From Diadema setosum (taxonomy: Eukaryota > Echinodermata > Echinoidea > Diadematoida > Diadematidae): a stretch of 64,000 nt of DNA. The position numbers and the translations under genes were made by a program. Location: NCBI RefSeq assembly GCF_964275005.1, contig NC_092694.1, positions 29,012,632 to 29,076,631 on the forward strand. The letters run 5' to 3'. Below are positions 58,501-64,000 of the stretch, piece by piece (the first letter of the stretch is position 1; every line of letters begins with the position of its first letter). A model generated the notes under the pieces. It saw only the letters and a list, made by a program, of their open reading frames with translations. It was not told the DNA's origin and did not search any database.

Positions 58501-61500
58501 TTATGTTCCTCCTACAAACATTCATGAAACAACGTTTCACAAATTATGGCCTAGAGGTGTTTTCTGACCCAGTTTTGCTCCATTCTTGTAGCTAATCTGT
58601 ACTCTGACCGGTTTACCCTGAAAAAAACATGATTGAGAAGATGGAGCCTTGTTCTCATTCCAGACAGTTTTGTTTTGTTTTGTTTTTTTCATTCTAAGGA
58701 AAGGTCTGAAATACCTCCCTCTACAATATGCCAGCTTCGGAAAGGACTCTAATTTTTAGGGTTGCAAAAGGGAGACACTAACTCTAAGAGCGTGTTTATA
58801 CAGAGAAGCAAAATACGTGCTCATGCCGGCTCATGCCGCCTCATGCCGGCTCATGCGAGAGCACCTCTCGAATTTTGCTCTGTATAAACATGGCTTATGC
58901 CGGCATACGCCGCCAAATGCAGGCTCATGCGAGAGGTTCCGTCCGCCACCTTTTGAGGTGGCCGATGCGAGAGGAGCCTCGCGTATTTTGCTGTGTGTTT
59001 ACAATACAGACGACCGAAATTCGAGAGGTAACCGGAAAGCGCGTATTCTAATATCTGTCATGATCGAACCACGTCTTCTCCTTACTGAAAAACTGGATTT
59101 CAATTGATCATTTGGCCGGGTGGTTGTCAAGAGGAACGTTAATACAAGAATGACCTTCAAGCTTGGTGGTCCTGATGACTTTGCCGGTGCCATCTTGATT
59201 TTCTTCATTTTTCCCATCATGCAATAAACTGCACTGCGAACGTGACCTATGCTTGACCCAAAATTCAAGAGGTCCGGTTCAGCTGAGGTCCGCTCGCATC
59301 GGCTCGCATGAGCCGGTACTTTGACTTCTGTATAAACACGAGAAATAAGCGCTCATGCGGGAGGTAAAATACCGGCTCATGTGCGCCGATGCGAGAGGCT
59401 CCTGTATAAACACGCACTAAGACATGTAATTGTAAACATTTCCTGCATCAGAGTGAAAGCAAATGGCGGTCAGATGCACTGGCACATCCCAATTCAAGCA
59501 TGCCAACTCATTTTGAGATTTTGTTTTTCTTCAAAGGTACTGTTTACCTTTGGAGGCAGTGATTTAAAAAATGTTTGAGATATCAAACTTGATGCATGTG
59601 TGCAGATCAGTTGTATCACAAAACATCCTACCATATAAAAATTTTGGAATAAAGCCTAAACATAAGAGGATATCGCTATTTTTCTCAATTAACCATAACT
59701 GTAACAGTTTAGTCTTGAAACATTTCTATTACACTTATTGTTCACATTTTGTACATTTAACAATACTTAACACTGATCATACTGATTCACATTTTTACAT
59801 TGGTTGCTTCTATCTCTGACTCACATTTTAGAACTATTTTGAAGCACTAAAGCTGGGTTTTTCTTTCATCTGCAAATGGTAAATCATGCCTCTAACTGTA
59901 ACTAGACCAAAAATCGATGTTGAAATACTGATGATAAATGATAACATGACAGTTCACAGAAAATGAGCAAACAGGTACATGGCTCAGCATTTAGTAGAGA
60001 TTGCAAATACTACAAATAAAAACATGTTTCCAACATGATATACCTCTGACTTCTAGTCAAATCTGGCTCCAACAGTCAGCCAACAATTGTAGGCAAATAA
60101 CAATGATAACAATGAGAATTTAGAACTTTACAGCTATCTACTCATATCTTGTTTTCCCCTTCACCATAACACAGTGATTCATCACAAATTGACTGTGAGT
60201 TACTGTAAACAAAAAAATGCCTGTTTGCTGTTGAAACTCTCACTGAGCCCTTGTCCAAGAAAGACACTTATTCAAAATTATGGCACAAAGGAGGCAGATC
60301 TGACATAGATTTAAAACAAACCGAGGAAATTCTAAACACTTGAATAACAGTGAGTCCTCTAACTCTTGATTTTGCAATCAATTCAGAACAACTGCAGCTT
60401 GGGGTAAGTGTTGCTGCACCTTTATTTCAGGCGACTCCAATTATTATGAACGCATAGGGACTAGCAGTTTTGTCATTCTATAAAAATTTTGTTATAGCGA
60501 AACAACACACATGTAGTTGATGAATATACAGAGCTAATAATTTTGGGCCTGAATGTTAGCTTGTTGTATTTCATTGTAAAGTATTTGCTACAACAGGAGT
60601 ACACTGTATCAGATTAATGCTAAGCCAAGTTGCTCAAAGCGAGACCTCCACACTCACTTTTGACAAACTTGGTCGTCTTGGAACTCGTCAGGCGATTGAA
60701 TAGCAGAAGGAAGATAGACTTGATGTGTGAATTCAGCTTGGACCTGCACAAGGCACAGGACACACAAAAAAGGTAATCAGTCTGTGTTATAATGTATCAA
60801 CAGTATAAGGGTGGTGAAGTGGCTATAGTCAGTAGGGTGTATGGTGCACCATTTGCCCAATAATTCCTAAAAACTTAAGTTTGTTGGTTGGTTGATGAAC
60901 TTAGTTTAGCGCCGAAAAACTCAAATTATCAGTCCATAAAGTTTTTCAAGAGAAAGTCTGTTTATCAAGCAAAAAAATAAGTTTAGCATCTTAGTTTGTC
61001 TGTCAATAAATTTAATAGTTTACAGCTGAAACACTCCATTCATCAGTCAATAAACAATTTTCTTAAAGATAAAATCTGTTTATTAAGCACAAAACTAAGT
61101 TTATCTATAAACTAAGTTAAACTATTAATGAGAAAAACCATGTTTATCGCAAAAAAAAAAAAAAAAAAAAAACTTGGGTTTTTCATGCGATAAACTTAGT
61201 TTATCAGCGAAAAGGTAATCAAAGGTAATCATATTATATCCAAGACAATATATAATAGATACACTCACTCATCCATGTGTTCCACCAGACTCTGCAGGAG
61301 GTAGAACCCATGGTGATCATTGGTCTTGGATGCTATCAGCTTCTGGAAGACCCCAAGCAGACCCATCTACAGAGGAAAAGACAGGCAAATGCATGGTGTA
61401 ATAGTTCTCAAGAATGCTTGTGAACTAATATTTACATGGGTTGTTGAAATCAAATCTACAGCTTAAGTGTAGTCCATGGACTAAAACAAGAGTAAAATAG

Positions 61501-62501
61501 GCAAAGAAATTTGGGAAAATAAGAACCCAGCAAAAATATATTTTCATATACAGTATCAGAAAACGATGGGGAAATTTGTCTCTGGCAGAACTAAAATTAT
61601 AAAATCATGTGATCCCATAAATGCAAACTTCTTGACATTTAAAAACAGATGGAATATCCTAAAAAATCTGATTCTTGAGAAGAAAATCATCCGAATACTA
61701 GCTTGTTGGTCCTTGGCTAGTAAAATGTCAGGAAAACAAATGTTTCCAAAGTAAGAACAGGCAAGAAAAATGTTGCTACTTCATCCACAATGATGAGAAA
61801 ACTGTAAAGCATCCAGATATTTTTCCCACCCATTTTGGCTCATCATTCAATGTTTATGTAAGGGTTGCTGGAAATTAGTAGTACATCTTTCTATGTAATG
61901 AAGCAGTTTTCAGTAAATTTCTACGGTTTATATTGGCTTCTTCTTTTTTTTAATTAAAAAATGAAAACTCCTACTTTCAAGAGGCATTACAGAGGCAAGA
62001 TTCAAGAGGCATTCACTCTGTTTATCCTACTAATACTATAAAATCACATTAGTTTGCATCTTTGTGATGCCCCTCTCACCAGCTTGTCGCTCTCCACGAT
62101 CCCTCCGGCTCCCTTCTCTATGATGGCCTGTAGGAGGCGGACCAGAGGGGGGATGTTGCCGGGCCGCTCCCATAGGACGGGGACGAGGAGGAACGGGAAG
62201 AGGGCCATGTAGGGCGGGGGGCACTCCGTCCGGGACTCCAGCATCATCGACATCAGCTGGAAGATGTAGGGGATAAACTCTGGTGGGAGGTGGAGGAAGG
62301 GGGAGGGGGTGGGATGAGAAAGAAATCGAAAATACATACGAAGGTAATGCAGAAACTTCCCATGAGAGTTTTAAATCCATAAGCATTAGAATTACTGCTA
62401 CTTAACCCTTACAGTGTTTTATTCACCAATAGGCATATTTTACAGCTCACTTTTCTTTGATGATGGGCCCAGATATACTCTAATCCTAATCCTAATCCTG
62501 A

Positions 62502-62536
<35 letters not shown>

Positions 62537-63632
62537 GTAACTGTCCTGATACAATCCCTTACATGTATCACGGCTGCATTCATGACAGGACTAGGGCTAT
62601 ATTGGTATACTTGAGAAGGTTGTCCAACTTAGCATGACAGCAAAGTTTGGAAGGGGGGAATTAATTGAAGGCTAATGAATAGCTTAGTTGAAACTAAGTG
62701 CATGAGTACAAAAAATGGTTAAGCTGCCCAGAAAAAAAAAAAAAAAAAAAAACACTAAATGAATATTAATTTGCTTTAAGAGATAAAATAGCTTTGTCAC
62801 ATAGATATGCACATTTCCAATTTGGCTTACTAAGAATAATCAGAAACTGGGACCAGAGTAAGACACTTTTATCAATGAGGTATGCAATATATTTCACAGG
62901 GTCCTTATTTTTGCAAATTTCGTAAGGTGCTATTTGCATTTTAAGAAAATATAGAAATATTAACTCTGAACCCAACGTGAATGCAACGTGCAAGCATACA
63001 TTGACTGGTACGTAGTAAACAGTACAATTGTGCACGAACACTGCTCTCAATGATTGCGAATTTAATCGCTCACAACATTGTTGGGAACTCCTGATTCACA
63101 AACAAATTAGACTTGCTGTAAAATACATGGCAATTTGTTGATGCTAGTAAAGCATATGATGGAAGAGCTTGGATTGCAATGATGGAAACAAAGAATGAGC
63201 TATATCCTTCACTCCTAGCACTTGTGAGGTGTGCTACGAACACATACATAATGCTGCATGCATGTTAGCACAAACAGTCTCCACTTTGCCAGGGATTCTA
63301 GCCGGGAGATGCTTGGGGTTGAATTCTCGGCATATGATCCACATCCATTTCCCCGCAATTATAAATGGAGAACTTTCCATGCCCATAATAGTTTTGTATA
63401 AGAGCAGAATCTGTTGCAGGAACCCTTGGCACTGGCTAACACCACTGCTACCGCCAGTAGTTGTGGAGGTCACTATCTTACCTTGTACATCGCCAACCAG
63501 CATCTCCTCAAACGGTGGAAAGAGGGCAGTCTCAAACTGGGCCGCGTAGGCAGCATCCGCCTTGCAGCCCACCTTGATGGTGACACTCAGCGACTCAAAC
63601 AGGTAGTGGTTGAAGTGGGGCTTGGAGGGATT
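55501..63632 (-). CDS. CSE1L: Exportin-2 (CSE1L/CAS), C-terminal eight exons
   Basis: Importin-beta-family exporter that returns importin-alpha from the nucleus to the cytoplasm together with RanGTP; built of HEAT repeats. Recalled similarity to vertebrate CSE1L places eight collinear minus-strand exons: 63482-63632, 62080-62279, 61269-61366, 60658-60743, 58161-58242, 57383-57531, 56535-56766 and 55501-55587. All junctions have GT/AG-type boundaries and matching phases. Diagnostic stretches are NPSKPHFNHYLFES, SYMALFP-like PPYMALFPFL, VLWERPGNIP, GLLGVFQKLIASKTNDH, SSKTTKFVKS, MFGMVLSRLYIPEVQK and TPLLQALIGLFELEEDD. The C-terminus ends AANVAL and TGA at 55501-55503. About 410 residues are covered; the N-terminal part lies beyond 64000. 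The 57383-57531 exon is one base short of frame (see findings). It is unrelated to the GPCR array. Confidence 0.93.
56535..56766 (-). CDS. CSE1L: CSE1L exon g
   Basis: 232 nt: completes Trp, TPLLQALIGLFELEEDDNVP, the acidic HFIEVDDQP stretch, and NPKIFLAQSLQKLSAAHPGQ; donor GTGAGT. Confidence 0.96.
57176..57352. mobile_element. Pogo-type MITE in a CSE1L intron
   Basis: Ends CAGTGCACTCCCGTTATA and TATAACGGGAGTCACCTG; the same family as 18428-18598, more diverged. Confidence 0.75.
57383..57531 (-). CDS. CSE1L: CSE1L exon f, one base short
   Basis: 149 nt, where the phases of the flanking exons require a multiple of three (150). MFGMVLSRLYIPEVQKTSGA through VGMTKIL is in one frame and DCPVMITNAEYRKC in another. 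The break falls at about 57427-57428, where the family has KLLTEC. Splice sites are intact (acceptor TTCAG, donor GTGAGA). Confidence 0.93.
58161..58242 (-). CDS. CSE1L: CSE1L exon e
   Basis: 82 nt: LLVFFSLYAVKTGASKLVEI then IDSIQA; acceptor after TCTTGCAG, donor GTGAGT. Confidence 0.94.
58788..59417. mobile_element. Harbinger-like MITE in a CSE1L intron (630 bp)
   Basis: Ends GAGCGTGTTTATACAG and CTGTATAAACACGCAC with TAA on both sides (58785-58787 and 59418-59420). Subterminal regions repeat GGCTCATGC and GCGAGAGG motifs in both orientations. No transposase. Confidence 0.75.
60428..60606. mobile_element. Diverged pogo-type MITE in a CSE1L intron
   Basis: Left end CAGGCGACTCCAATTAT and right end ACAACAGGAGTACACTG, with internal TTTTGTTATAGCGAAAC; a third member of the 18428/57176 family. 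Confidence 0.55.
60658..60743 (-). CDS. CSE1L: CSE1L exon d
   Basis: 86 nt: SKLNSHIKSIFLLLFNRLTS then SKTTKFVK; acceptor after TTGTGCAG, donor GTGAGT. Confidence 0.95.
60870..61230. repeat. Repeats of TAAACTTAGTTTAT-type in a CSE1L intron
   Basis: Several partly palindromic AAACTTAGTTTA motifs in both orientations plus a poly-A run at 61150-61171; possibly an old foldback MITE. Confidence 0.4.
61269..61366 (-). CDS. CSE1L: CSE1L exon c
   Basis: 98 nt: MGLLGVFQKLIASKTNDHHG through LVEHMD; donor GTGAGT in phase 2. Confidence 0.95.
62080..62279 (-). CDS. CSE1L: CSE1L exon b
   Basis: 200 nt: completes Glu, then FIPYIFQLMSMMLES through PLVRLLQAIIEKGAGG to SDKL; donor GTGAGA. It is GC-rich compared with its introns. 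Confidence 0.95.
62505..62534. repeat. Poly-G run (about 30) after TAATCC triplet
   Basis: Thirty G residues follow three CTAATC repeats; a length-variable tract prone to assembly error. Confidence 0.9.
63482..63632 (-). CDS. CSE1L: CSE1L exon a (first in window)
   Basis: 151 nt: acceptor after TGTGGTAG, reading NPSKPHFNHYLFES through EEMLVGDVQ and one base of the next Glu codon; donor GTAAGA. Confidence 0.93.
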
Positions 63633-64000
63633 CTACCACACAAAAAAAAAAAAAAAAATATCAAAACAGAAACTAGAGAGGAAGATTTTTAAAGATTCCT
63701 TCATTTGAAGGCATGAACAAATTGAGATCCTATCACCCCCCTGAATGCTACCTGCATAGTTTGGCAAAAATTTGTCTTGGAATTTTCTAGAAGCTGAAAA
63801 TATGCAAAGTTTACAGACAATACATGACACACAATGCACAATGGACATCAGACAATGAATGATCACAATAGCTCACTTGAGCTTATCATAATAGCATTGC
63901 TCAGCCATTGACTTTGAAATTCACATATTGGTGCACCATGTTGCATGCCTTCCTCACACATACACACACAATCACATCTCAGGGACTAATCATACCACAA

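Noticed and set aside
1-64000. tRNA, rRNA or CRISPR-like arrays
   Set aside because: No cloverleaf, rRNA core or regularly spaced direct-repeat/spacer structure was noticed; the regular repeats are minisatellites and transposon-derived arrays.

Overview
Eukaryotic, AT-rich genomic DNA with (AT)n, (CA)n and (CT)n microsatellites, long introns in the right-hand gene and a very dense load of short inverted-repeat DNA transposons. A lineage-specific tandem family of intronless rhodopsin-type GPCRs together with this MITE landscape suggests an invertebrate deuterostome, most likely an echinoderm. That is an inference; no species-specific marker was identified.

Left part (1-37.4 kb): a tandem array of five paralogous class A GPCR genes, all on the + strand: GPCR-1 (5' end outside the window), GPCR-2 (pseudogene), GPCR-3, GPCR-4 and GPCR-5 (all three intact, single coding exon). 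The last three sit in segmental duplication units of about 9.6-9.7 kb (B, C, D) that share 5' and 3' flanks. GPCR-2 carries a recognisable copy of the same 5' flank (unit A). Each unit has a splice-acceptor-like site just upstream of the ATG, so these genes probably have a spliced 5' leader and an intronless CDS. A LINE 3'-end fragment marks the 5' boundary of units B, C and D. Comparing the units gives empty and filled sites that order several insertions: a pogo-type MITE and a solo LTR in B only, a mariner-type element in C only, and a 156-bp retroposed fragment with a hammerhead-like core in D only. GPCR-5 looks mosaic between the GPCR-2-like and GPCR-3/4-like sequence types.

The spacer between GPCR-2 and unit B (6.8-13 kb) holds a 2.4-kb pogo-type element that carries about 21 copies of a 71-bp repeat, and a degenerate LINE.

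Middle part (37.4-52.9 kb): almost entirely repeats. It holds foldback elements, a composite C/G-run-rich transposon block with a 168-bp tandem array, near-perfect hairpins, a 45-bp x4 minisatellite, an unusually GC-rich palindromic MITE cluster, a 335-bp near-identical direct duplication and a mariner-type MITE. One short minus-strand stretch (44.7-45.1 kb) reads like degraded or mis-assembled protein-coding sequence.

Right part (52.9-64 kb): the 3' portion of the minus-strand gene for exportin-2 (CSE1L/CAS). Eight consecutive exons were placed by homology and splice sites, down to the stop codon. One exon lacks a single base relative to the expected frame. Its introns contain further MITEs.
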